This document shows, in pieces, positions 30,309-41,160 of a DNA stretch of 64,000 nt. The notes beneath the pieces were generated by a model. The model did no database searches. It worked only from the letters and a program-made list of their open reading frames with translations, and was not told where the DNA came from. Source of the stretch: Hofstenia miamia (taxonomy: Eukaryota; Xenacoelomorpha; Acoela); assembly GCA_004352715.1 (NCBI GenBank), contig SCFE01000105.1, forward strand, positions 732,027 to 796,026. The letters are read 5' to 3'. Both the position numbers and the translations under genes were made by a program. Every line of letters starts with the position of its first letter. The first letter of the stretch is position 1.

Positions 30309-31468
30309 GTGCATTGCAAGGGTGTTTATTATTATAATTGGGAGAATAGACACCGTAAGCGATTCAACATTGAGGATGCAAAACTTCAAAAGAAAGTTTA
30401 TTAAGCAATAAATTTATTTGTATTTTAGACAAAAAACTATATCTAGCTTCATGTAAAACACTATTATATTTGTAAATTTAAGATCCTCATTTTTGAAAAA
30501 AGGCATCGATCATTACACCTAACATTAGTAAAATTGTAGATATTTCACTTAAACATGTCTAAATACTTGGTTTTTTGAACAATTTCTCGTGACCCTGAAT
30601 CAATAGCCTATAAGAGATCTTGAACTTAAAGCTGATCAGTGCGACATTAAACATATAAGACATTTTATCCGTATTTTCAAATTATTATTTCACACCTATG
30701 ACGAACTTTATAATACTGACAATAATGAATATGTTCCCACGTAATGATGATTATTTGTGTTAAATATTTTCAGTGAGAATTTCCTTTTCTTTAAGAAACT
30801 TTCGAATTCTTCCCCTTACTAATTATCAAAGAATCAAGACATCGACGCCTGCTATCAGCAACAACTAGCCTCTGTTTTATTCATTTAAAAGTACACCAAA
30901 GCCCTGTTGAGGTGAACCGTTCACAATATGCAATATCAGATTTTAGATTTCTTTATTAGTTCGTAAACTAAAATAATTTATATATTATTTTGTAGGAAGC
31001 ATCAGATTTAAAAAAAATTATGAGAAAATAGGATTAACATAAATAAAAATAATTTTGTTGTAAAATGTTTCAATTTATGTGAATCAGGCTGTTAATATCA
31101 ATTGGGGCCCTTGCAATATAACATCTTTTAAAGTAAGTAAATCTGTCTCCATTTTGTAAGATGAATTTTATTCAGTAGGTTAAATTTAAATATTGAAATG
31201 ACACCCTAATTGCCACCCACTCCTCCCCTGCCACTGATTGGGAGGCAATACAAATCTATAAACAATAGGTAGCTGTTCATTACATTACATATTGTATTCA
31301 ATTACAAATTTACAACATATTTTTATTCAGTTCAATGACATTAAAAATATAAGTATTACAAAACAGTATAAGTGGTTTCATCTTAGCATAAACTTAGCAG
31401 ATAAAAGGAATTGAATTTGCCCTTGTAATTTTTTAGAAGCGTGGAGAACGTGAAGAGTAGTAGGGCTA
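30309..31468. other. Intergenic DNA between PDRG1-like exon and THG1
   Basis: No coding, RNA or repeat feature is recognised. It should hold the PDRG1-like promoter. Confidence 0.45.
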
Positions 31469-31474
31469 TTTATT
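31469..31474 (-). terminator. Putative THG1 poly(A) signal AATAAA
   Basis: AATAAA on the minus strand, 44 bases after the THG1 stop codon. Position and hexamer fit, but no transcript supports it. Confidence 0.45.
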
Positions 31475-31517
31475 ACCAGACACCTTGAACTGTATGAAAA
31501 ACAATATTAAAATAAAT

Positions 31518-31826
31518 TTATAAAAATATATCAGCATTTTCAACCCAAAAGTTACTTTTAATTAAATCAATATGAACTGTTTCAACAGTCCCATTTTTTC
31601 TATAAATAACTGTGCCACGACGAAATATTTCAGGAAGATCATTGTAATTTATATTAAACTGACTAAACAGGAGCTCATTCTTAGCAGCCGAATTAGTGTC
31701 TTTGACAATTCTTTGAGCACTTTCTCGCGTGTGACCTCCATGCAAAACGAGATTCCAGAAGCATGTGTTATATAAATTGTTAATATGACAATCAACTTGA
31801 CGCCAAGAAAAATAATCTCGAAGAAT
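31518..31826 (-). CDS. THG1: tRNA-His guanylyltransferase, exon 2
   Basis: The last exon begins after ...TTAG (acceptor, 31,827-31,828 on plus) in phase 0. It reads ILRDYFSWRQVDCHINNLYN, which joins YPSVE of exon 1 to give the family sequence YPS..L.DYFSWRQvDCHINNLYN. The catalytic-site motif HINNLYN (H152, N155, N158 of the joined protein), KNELLFSQFNINYN and RRGTVI follow. The C-terminus is short: the basic loop present in vertebrates before the final FW..E..IL segment is missing, as in the compact fungal proteins. The stop is at 31,518-31,520. The joined protein is 240 residues, complete for the family. Confidence 0.93.
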   Translation of the reverse strand: MLRDYFSWRQVDCHINNLYNTCFWNLVLHGGHTRESAQRIVKDTNSAAKNELLFSQFNINYNDLPEIFRRGTVIYRKNGTVETVHIDLIKSNFWVENADIFL

Positions 31827-32520
31827 CTAAATACTTGGTACCTTGAAGTAAATAGATAACAAATAAATTTTTAAGTAATTCATGACATTACTAAATGGAA
31901 ACATCAAAAATAAATCAGTAAGCGAAATATAGATTAATTAAATAATCAATTTCATGAAATAATTTTCAAATTAACTCAGTTTCAGTTCAAAAGTCAGTGG
32001 ATAAATACAAGAAATTAAATATATATTATACATGAACAAATAAATGGTAATGATTTATGAAATTTATTTCATATAAATAATCGAAAACAAATTATAATGG
32101 ATAAGCGAGAAAGCAAAGGGCCTTGCGTCTTAATATTCCCAGCAAGCCGTCTCACTTGGATAATGCTAACCAGTCATGCGAAATTGCAAGCCCGATACGC
32201 TAAAGCAGAATCGATGCTTGGGGGGAGGGGAGGGGGCGCGTGGCTGTACGAAGCTCCGTACCCAAAAGGACGTTAAGCAATGGGATAAAAGAAGGTGCAA
32301 TAATGTACACTTAGTGCATGTAGAGGCGGTAGTGGTCGTGAATGCCTGTCTAAATCGTTTGTATTGAACTGACAGACCAAAGTGGAAACACCGAGCAGTA
32401 CTGCACTGGTGCCCGAAAAGTCAAGAATAATTTTCTTCTGAGCTATGGGATAGGCTAGGGCCAGTATTTGCTGTGCTTTGTATGCAGTTTTTAGGTTACA
32501 TTAAGTAACCACAGTAATTA

Positions 32521-33205
32521 CATTAAATCCCAAACATTAAAATGCCAAAGAAATAACCAAATATTTATGACATAAAACAAATAAAACACTAAAAAATAAA
32601 ATGCCAATGAAATATAATGCCAAAGCTAAATAAAATCCCAAAGAATTAAAATACCAAAAGTGAAAATCCCAAAGAATTAAAATACCAAAAGTGAAAAATC
32701 CTAAAGAATAGAAATACCCTAATTCATTTTTTTTGAAATTTTCGAGTGGATTTTCGAAAACTTTGTATGATACAAATAATATTTAAACACAACCTCAATA
32801 TTTTATAGATCACTAAAGTAAATACAAAATTTTATAAAAAAACTAAAATAAATGTGATTTGTATAAGGCTATTTTACATTATATAATTTGATGTCACTTT
32901 CAGCTGATAAATGACAAAATTAAGATTGTAAACGGCCTTGTTCATTGGCAACCTTATTTTCTGATGATTCTACTCTCGACCAATCAAATTCCTCGGGACA
33001 TAAATTATAGCTACCCTCTCGTAACAATTTATTTGGGATTTTATCTTTTGCTATAATTTTTTTGGCATTTTTACGGTTTAGTATTTTAATTCTTTGGCAT
33101 TTTATTTCTATCTGTTTTTGATCTTTTATTTCTTTGGTATTTTCATTATTTGGGATTTAAGTTTTTGGCATTATATTTCTTTGGTGTTTTAATTTTTGAC
33201 CTTCT
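32521..33205. mobile_element. Foldback element made of inverted mini-repeats
   Basis: The left arm (32,521-32,719) repeats phrases such as AAATCCCAAAGAATTAAAATACCAAAAGTG and AAAATGCCAAAGAAAT. The right arm (33,031-33,205) carries the inverse (ATTTGGGATTTTA, TTTTTTTGGCATTTT, TTAATTCTTTGGCATTTTATTTCT). The unit is roughly 15-20 bp and irregular. The ~310-bp spacer has no open frame. Long arms of short degenerate repeats resemble foldback elements. It lies inside the THG1 intron. Confidence 0.7.
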
Positions 33206-33206
33206 C

Positions 33207-33470
33207 TTTCCAAATCGTAACCACCGATGGTAGCCTTCATTGGTGGGAGAGGCGTAACCCTCTCACTTGAAGTTCAATCTCCAGCTTCACCTTGCTGATC
33301 AGACACTACACAGGTGAGCGCTCTGGCGCCAGGAGTCGCTAGAGGAATTCATCATTAAATCGGTCTTAGTCGTACACTTCTAGAGGTTAAGGTCCGGACC
33401 CGGATCATGGTTTATCCACTGTCCTGACTATCGCTGGTACATGGTACAGTAAACCCGATAATAGATAAAT
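33207..33470 (+). repeat. SINE-like segment with possible pol III boxes
   Basis: A GC-richer stretch in the THG1 intron. GGTAGCCTTCATTGGTGGG resembles a weak A box, and AGTTCAATCTCC, about 45 bp later, resembles a B box (GGTTCAANTCC). GAGAGG..CCTCTC between them could form an anticodon-like arm, but the T stem does not pair well. A tRNA-derived SINE head is possible, not shown. Confidence 0.3.
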
Positions 33471-33624
33471 ACCATATTGTGAATATAAAACCAACAATAA
33501 TATATAAATATAAAAAATTCAATAAATAAATATTTATTAATAATGTACGTTAAAAATCATTTGAATATTAGCTTAACTATATTTGAAAATGAAAATAATG
33601 TAGTACATCTATAAACAGACATAC

Positions 33625-34038
33625 CTCAACAGACGGGTACAATATAGCACGCCCATCAAATGAAGGAGGATATTTCAGTGTGGAATCTTGAAAATATTGA
33701 CCCCAATAATACACGTAAACTGAGGAAAACAAGGAAACGATATTAGAAACAATTTTGCTGCTCCGTCGATTATAAAGAGAAGTTTTCTTTTTGAAAGCAA
33801 ACGAGTACTCGTCACTTTGACCATAAGCAACTACAATGTCGGAAAACTCTTTCATAATATGCTTTGCACAATGGGACATCAGATTCAAGGCATTTTCATC
33901 ATTGGGTTTAGAAAAATTATGTTGATGAGAAAATTTATGAAAACCACGACCGTCAACTCTTACTACAATGTAACAGTCAAGCAATAGATTATCTGGCACC
34001 TCAAATTTTTTCACGTATTCAAAACGTGACAGTGCCAT
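33625..34038 (-). CDS. THG1: tRNA-His guanylyltransferase, exon 1
   Basis: THG1 adds the extra 5' guanosine to tRNA-His by 3'-5' polymerase chemistry, giving the identity element for its synthetase. The exon encodes residues 1-138, starting MALSRFEYVKKFE. Metal- and nucleotide-binding motifs are intact: VVRVDGRGFHKF with D29 and G30, and AYGQSDEYSF with D76 and E77, at the same positions as in other eukaryotic THG1 proteins. Family blocks HNFSKPND, YNRRSSKI and YPPSFDGRAILYPS follow. It ends in phase 0 at GAG|GTATGT. The start at 34,036-34,038 matches the family start. An in-frame ATG at 34,096-34,098 would add 20 hydrophobic and basic residues that could be a mitochondrial presequence. Confidence 0.94.
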
Positions 34039-34767
34039 GAAACGTGCAAAGAATAATAAAATTCCTCGAGCAATTTTAATATAATAAACTAAAAACAATT
34101 ATATACAGTGTTTCACATTAACGTTGGAATTAATATTGACATTTAGATTACAGTAATGAAAATTGAAGAATTTTAGGCTATCAGTGTCAGGGTTGGCATG
34201 TTTTAAACACTATTAAACCAAATTTTTTTGCAATGCTTTTTTTCAAGCTTATATCGAACTTTATAGAAAGTATGGAAAAAATTTGGGTTTGGTCTATTCG
34301 TACTTTCTTAACTGTAAAACTTGTGATTTGTTTACATGTATGCAAAGAAAAATAAATATTGATAAGTTTATCATAAATCAACGTTTGGTACTATATGTAT
34401 TTTCAGTAAAATTTTAGTACCTTGATTTGGGCCTATCTAAGTAAAAAAAACATTGTTTTAAACGTTCTAAACGATTTTTTTTGTAAAAAACACACTTTTT
34501 GCCAACCCTGATTAGTGCAAAACTTTCATGAGCGAGATAAACCATAGAAAGCTGAAACTGTAACAGGGATATCTTAAAAAAGGAGATGGAAAATTTTATG
34601 AGATTGAACAACTGTTGACGGAATAGCATGTGATTTAACATAGTACTAATAACCTTGTCGGTTACAAAAATTCACTAAATATTGCAATTATTTTTTACTT
34701 AGACTTCATTTCAAAGTCCCCAGACGTATTTCTCGATAAAAGTGTATGTAAAATAAATATATAAAGG
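34039..34767. other. THG1 upstream region, no other gene seen
   Basis: This must hold the THG1 promoter and 5' UTR. I see no clear core promoter motif or second gene. Confidence 0.4.
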
Positions 34768-35762
34768 ATATTCCATTTGAAAATGACCATTTCTCCAATG
34801 AAAATTACTCTTCCTTAAATGAAAATGACCTTTTTCCAAAAATAAATTATATATTATTATTTTGGTTTATAGTATCAAAGAGGGAACAGAACCACCAAAA
34901 CATTTTCTATTTAAACATTCAATTAGAACATTTCAAAAAATTCAACAAAAATTACTAATCTATAAATCATTGCAATTGCGTTTGAAATAAATGGCATTTG
35001 ATGCCTATCATAATTTGGAAAGTGGTATGACAAAATAGTGTTGCTTTCTTTAACATTTAATTGTTGCTGCTTCACCTCGCTGTGAACGACCAAATGATCG
35101 TGATACTCATGTTGTAGTTCATTTCATCGATATAAATTCTCTGGGTTTGCATTGCATTGCCTCTTAATCATACAGCATAAATATGACGAAACTCTTTAGT
35201 GCGTCCATTGTTGCGTTCTTGACGTTGAACAACAAGTGTAATACATACCGTCAAGATGGTGCTCAATAGTGGAGACACAAATATTTAACTGAAAATAATT
35301 AAATATTTTTCTCCTTCCTGTCTTAGAAATTTTCTGTGAATCCTTGAAAGAGGGTGACCTAATTTTCGTACTGATGCACGAATTCCCGGTCAAGGCAATG
35401 CGTTTTTCTGTGACATATTTTATGCAAACACTTTTCGAAATTGCATATATACTTGATCTCGAGGCAGCTAAAATACGACTTTTATCTTCTTTTAAGACAT
35501 GCTTATATTTGAGTGGTGAATCAACCACCTTTGAAGAGGAACTGAACTGATGAAAAACTTCTGATTTCTTATTGGATAAATTGGATTATGACGTAAATCA
35601 AAGTATTGAAACAATGTTTCTATTAATCATTGTGGAAATTTCCATTTGAGAAAAAGTAATTTTCATTTGAGAGATGTTAATTTACTTTTGAGAAGTGGTA
35701 ATTTTCTTTTGAGAAAGGATAATTTTCATTTGAGAAATTGTCATTTTCAAATAGGAAAACCT
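34768..35762. mobile_element. Inverted-repeat DNA element with subrepeat termini, about 1 kb
   Basis: The left end TTCCATTTGAAAATGACCATTTCT..AATGAAAATTA (from about 34,770) is mirrored at the right end (to about 35,759) as the inverse of TTCCTATTTGAAAATGACAATTTCTCAAATGAAAATTA. The right terminus contains five or six ~22-bp units of the CTCAAATGAAAATTA type, the left about three. Inside, on the minus strand near 35,196-35,528, is a short frame with a possible helix-turn-helix (ILAASRSSIYAISK). That could be a transposase relic, but I cannot assign a superfamily. Confidence 0.65.
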
Positions 35763-38700
35763 GTAGTTCATTAGATGTAAAATCTCACATTTATTATTGA
35801 ACTAGCAAAAATTATACGTCTGTTATTTTTGAGAACGGAATTTACACAATCTAAAAAACCGCTATTCTCGCTTCTAAATGAAAAACAATTTGTTAAAATA
35901 GTCGTTCTCAATTAGTCACATACTTATAGAATGCATTGCTCTTGAAGTATTCAATTTTTGAAATAATGCATAGCGCGTCTTCAAAAAGAGACAGACTAAA
36001 AAATTTTATGCACTTACAAATACTACATGTATGCAATACATTTGCTTTTATAGTGACTTTCTTCTGGATTAGTTCTAATATTTTGTTGATGAAAACTGTG
36101 CGAGATAACGAAACTACAATTTAAATCTTTTCCTTACAATGGATGATACAAAACATAGCGGACTAAATAATCACCATGGCTCAGTCATATGTTTGCACAC
36201 AAAAGATATTGATACCCGAGAAACATTATGAATATATATATATATATATTTCTCACTTTTATAATAAATAGCTCAAATAAATTCCCTATAATGAAATAGC
36301 ATGTAATTGCCATGCATTCGTGTACCCCAACAAACATGATTTAACAAGTGTAAATTTAATTTTATGTGCTTTTTTTCAAACATAATGGAAAGTGCAACGT
36401 TTTATAAACTAAATGTACTCTAATGTCATCTCAATTAAGGCATCTGGTTGCTAGAAGCTATGAATCGCCTCCAGGATTTAGATTCCCGAACTATCGTGGA
36501 GTCTAATTTAATATTGATATTGATAACAAGAAAAAGTTAATACGAAGTCGAAGCAAAATAACACCGGCTCTGTAACCAACTAAATTGATTCTAATAAATT
36601 CAACAGGTTTTTCTTCTCAGATTTATACAACAATCTAAATTTTACCTGCACCTTGTTTACACCTTTTGTTTTCAAATAAGTCCCCTTGTAAAATATAGTT
36701 TAAGTAACACTTGTTTTAAACGTGGGGACAATTGAGTCATTGCACATTTAATAAATTAATAATTAGTATCAAAATTCACTGCATAATAGAAAAAATAGAT
36801 ATTTCGTTCAAAAATTTTAATGTAGAAATATCAATTAAAGTGACTAGACTTTCGTTATTAGTGTCCACTGGTCTATTTTTATCATTTAATTTAAGATTGA
36901 ACAACTCTTTAGTTTACTTTCGATATTAGTTTCTACCGGTTAAAAATAAATTATATCTTGATTTTACATGATTAATAAAACTAGCCTTTTTTAATAGCAT
37001 TTCCAAACAAAATGGCAAATCGCATTTTCTAAGGCACTTACATACGTTTCACAACTCAAGTACATGTTATTGTTATTAATTATAGATTAATATAATATTC
37101 GTTCCATCTCAATAAATTATTTTTAGCATGTTTCAACATTTATATTTGAGCAAAATAACATTCCTCAACATTCGAATGATTGCAAAAGAAAATTACTAAG
37201 AGCTTCAACTTCTAAAATTGAGATTACACACAATAATTCACACAATAGCAATGAACAATAGGTTTTTTTAATAAACTCAAGAAAATGAACATTCATTGTT
37301 TGGCTTGACAAATCCAAGTTCTCAATCAATCTGATCATTTAAGAGTGTGTTCAAAACATCATTTTTAGTGACATTGAAAATGTGGTATGAGAATCCGCAG
37401 TTGTTGAAATGGAAGAGTCTATGGTCAGTACTTCAGAACATCATAGATGTCACTTGGTATTATATTGATGATAGGGACAAAAACACAATATCCCTATAGC
37501 TAAAAAAATACATGGTACGAACAAAAATAACACACAAACTAATGAAATATTAGTGCTTGAACAACTTTTTTCAAAAATAGAAATCTCAAAAAACATTTAT
37601 TACATAGGAAAAATAGTTAGATTTAAACGATAAATAACACAAATTAAAGAAAATAATCAATACTATTATAGAAGGATATTCATATTCATCAATTCAAAAT
37701 GTGCTGCCTAAAGACCAACTAAATTTGCTTAGGTTGGTTCTTTTGGCAATATCACTTATGTTATACCCTATCTATCTAAATTGATTTATCTTGTTAAATT
37801 AGTATTAATTGCCAAGGCTTTAATTTTACTTAAAAGTTTTCTAGTTTGCAATGTAAATAGTTGCTTCATGATGAACAGTGAATGCGACAAAAAATTCCGT
37901 TCTAAAAAACTTTGAGAGCAGTTTATGTGCGATGCAAATCATACTATTTTTTCTAAATGTTGATATGTGTAGACAAAAATATTTATTGTGAATCAATACT
38001 AAAAATAGCTTTGTAAAGCCCTCAAATAAAACACACATTATCAGAGATGTAGTCCTAAAATTTGCAGTGGATATACGCATATTTTGCCAAAGACCAAAAA
38101 TGAAGATGATATAATTTGCCTCACATGAAGATTGTTAAACATACTTTGTACACCAGGCTTGTCCATGGGGCAGAACTTTTATTTCCACTTCACCTTCGTG
38201 GGAAATTCCATGGAGCCCACAGATCTCCACAGCGCAAATCATATGCATGTATATCTATGCTAACTTGGAGATGGAAATTAGGGGATGACCTTGGCCCAAA
38301 CCCGGGCCAAATCCGGCTATCCCATTTAAATTAATGCCAATTTGGCCCATTTTACGATGCTTACCAAAAATATTTCTTTAATTTTTTAGGTTGTTTGACC
38401 AAATTTGGGTATCTTATAAACTTACAATAAGATCCACACTGAAATTAGAAACTTAAGCTGACTCTTAGAATATTATATGATGCGAATGTAAATATTAAAA
38501 TGTAAATAGTATTTTTCAAAAAACTATAAAATTATGTCATTTATTGCATTTGGGTTGAATTACATGCAATGTTGAGTAATAGTAAGTTCCTTTTGAAATA
38601 TATGCACATTTGTTTTAATTTATTATCAACTTAATGCAGTGGTATGAAAATGTATTTTTCTCTTGAATAACGTTTTATCAATTGCGATATTAGTTAGTTC

Positions 38701-39433
38701 AAAAAACGGAAAGCGCGGTTTTAATGTTTAAGAAAATCGGAACTTGCGAGCGGAGCTGCCACGCGAAGCGAGCCTCTACATCTCAATTACTACACATCAA
38801 AACTACCAGGATTTTCGACTGATTTTGGAATCTACTCGACGAATTTTTTTGAAATTGCACATTCAGGTACCAAAAAAAAATTTTATTTTGAAAAATGATA
38901 TTTTGAAGGGGGGTTCTCCAGCTAGTTTTCGCGCTATTAAGCATTTTTCACTTTAGAATTAGCTACTTTTCGACGCTAGATGGCGTCTGAGACTTGCACA
39001 ATCTTGCATGCAAGTGTGGAAATTCTTTTGTTTGTAGTTCACTCAATATTGATCCGATTTCAAAAATTTTTATTGCATAATTTTTAGCGCCTTTTGTTCT
39101 ACTAAATAGTAAAATTAAATGACAATAAATTAAGCTGAAGTTGAGTTTTGAAAATATGCTCATTTTAATTGATTCCATTTTTTTGATAAAGATTTCTATG
39201 AATTTTAATGATATTTAATTGAAACTAAGTATGCAAAGACGGAGCACATTAAACTACTTGTAGATAAATTTAGAATAACATAAATCAGAGTTCAGCAAAA
39301 GAAATTAACAAAATAAATTTTTTAACTTTACTTTCATTTTTCTTGTCCAATTTTGCATTTTCAACTTTCAAAGTGTTGTGCTATGTATACTTACATGTAG
39401 CAATCATAATCGCAGAGCCAATTTTTCAAAGGA
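35763..39433. other. Long stretch without a recognisable gene
   Basis: AT-rich DNA with a short TA microsatellite near 36,230-36,250. The stretch 38,700-39,180 is locally more GC-rich and ends in poly-A/T runs. I find no domain, splice-coherent exon or terminal repeat in it. Nothing else is supported. Confidence 0.4.
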
Positions 39434-40433
39434 NNNNNNNNNNNNNNNNNNNNNNNNNNNNNNNNNNNNNNNNNNNNNNNNNNNNNNNNNNNNNNNNNNN
39501 NNNNNNNNNNNNNNNNNNNNNNNNNNNNNNNNNNNNNNNNNNNNNNNNNNNNNNNNNNNNNNNNNNNNNNNNNNNNNNNNNNNNNNNNNNNNNNNNNNNN
39601 NNNNNNNNNNNNNNNNNNNNNNNNNNNNNNNNNNNNNNNNNNNNNNNNNNNNNNNNNNNNNNNNNNNNNNNNNNNNNNNNNNNNNNNNNNNNNNNNNNNN
39701 NNNNNNNNNNNNNNNNNNNNNNNNNNNNNNNNNNNNNNNNNNNNNNNNNNNNNNNNNNNNNNNNNNNNNNNNNNNNNNNNNNNNNNNNNNNNNNNNNNNN
39801 NNNNNNNNNNNNNNNNNNNNNNNNNNNNNNNNNNNNNNNNNNNNNNNNNNNNNNNNNNNNNNNNNNNNNNNNNNNNNNNNNNNNNNNNNNNNNNNNNNNN
39901 NNNNNNNNNNNNNNNNNNNNNNNNNNNNNNNNNNNNNNNNNNNNNNNNNNNNNNNNNNNNNNNNNNNNNNNNNNNNNNNNNNNNNNNNNNNNNNNNNNNN
40001 NNNNNNNNNNNNNNNNNNNNNNNNNNNNNNNNNNNNNNNNNNNNNNNNNNNNNNNNNNNNNNNNNNNNNNNNNNNNNNNNNNNNNNNNNNNNNNNNNNNN
40101 NNNNNNNNNNNNNNNNNNNNNNNNNNNNNNNNNNNNNNNNNNNNNNNNNNNNNNNNNNNNNNNNNNNNNNNNNNNNNNNNNNNNNNNNNNNNNNNNNNNN
40201 NNNNNNNNNNNNNNNNNNNNNNNNNNNNNNNNNNNNNNNNNNNNNNNNNNNNNNNNNNNNNNNNNNNNNNNNNNNNNNNNNNNNNNNNNNNNNNNNNNNN
40301 NNNNNNNNNNNNNNNNNNNNNNNNNNNNNNNNNNNNNNNNNNNNNNNNNNNNNNNNNNNNNNNNNNNNNNNNNNNNNNNNNNNNNNNNNNNNNNNNNNNN
40401 NNNNNNNNNNNNNNNNNNNNNNNNNNNNNNNNN
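39434..40433. other. Assembly gap (1,000 N)
   Basis: Exactly 1,000 unknown bases, placeholder length. The downstream RT of the LINE at 40,434 should lie here. Confidence 0.99.
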
Positions 40434-41160
40434 TTTGAGATGTCAAAGATAATACAACCAAGATCATTACTATCAGAGTGAAAGTAGCAGTTTTCGATCA
40501 GAGTGAGCAGGTTAGTAATCGCAGAGCGACCAGGAAGGTTGCCATGCTGAGAAGAAGAGATGAGGTGACGAATTTTTGGGAATACATAACGAAAAACAAG
40601 GCGTTCAAAGATGATAGACAGTCGAGATAGAATAGCTATTGGGCGGTAGGACGTGACCTGCGAGGAGGGAAGCTGATTAGATTTTAACAGCGGAGAAATC
40701 CAAGATGTCTTCCAACAGGCGGGATAGCGCTTAGTGGAGCAAATGAAGAAGTAAAGATGCTTTAAATGNATGATAGACAGTCGAGATAGAATAGCTATTG
40801 GGCGGTAGGACGTGACCTGCGAGGAGGGAAGCTGATTAGATTTTAACAGCGGAGAAATCCAAGATGTCTTCCAACAGGCGGGATAGCGCTTAGTGGAGCA
40901 AATGAAGGAGTAAAGATGCTTTAAATGGATAGAAAGCGTGGAGGAGGTTTCATGAATTACAAAGGAAGGAACACCGTCAGGATAACAAGGACCAGACAAC
41001 TTGCAAGATTTAAGCATGAGAGAAATAACATGAGCGCTGAAGACCATATCACAAAGTCGGATTAGCGGGGAGGCAGCAGGCGGACCAGGGCACATGGAGA
41101 CAGGTACAGAGAAGTTAGAGGCAAAATACGCATTGAACAGATCAGCTTTAATAATAATAA
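40434..41160 (-). pseudogene. APE-type LINE RT fragment, partly duplicated by assembly
   Basis: On the minus strand an open frame reads the entry to the RT domain: LSGPCYPDGVPSFVIHE, CSTKRYPACWKTSWISPLLKS, SYRPIAILSRLSIIFERLV, SSSQHGNLPGRSAITNLL and CIIFDIS, then the gap. The segment from HLKHLY to LSRLSI is read twice around a single N at 40,768. That is almost certainly two overlapping contig ends. Sequence upstream of about 41,160 in the same open frame shows no LINE similarity. The catalytic YxDD would be in the gap. Confidence 0.82.

Larger units (their letters stand above)
31827..33624 (-). other. THG1 intron (about 1.8 kb)
   Basis: It is bounded by GT (33,623-33,624 on plus) and AG (31,827-31,828) on the minus strand. 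It holds a foldback repeat (32,521-33,205) and a SINE-like segment (33,207-33,440), plus a short GC-rich patch near 32,200-32,300 of unknown origin. Coding joins in phase 0. Confidence 0.85.

Noticed and set aside
32140-32300. 5S rRNA or other RNA gene in the THG1 intron
   Set aside because: A short phrase (GTTAAGCAATGGG) resembles 5S rRNA, but the flanks and stems do not match.
38116-38334. Plus-strand 72-residue open frame near a GC-richer patch
   Set aside because: No homology, no splice context, and composition typical of chance.
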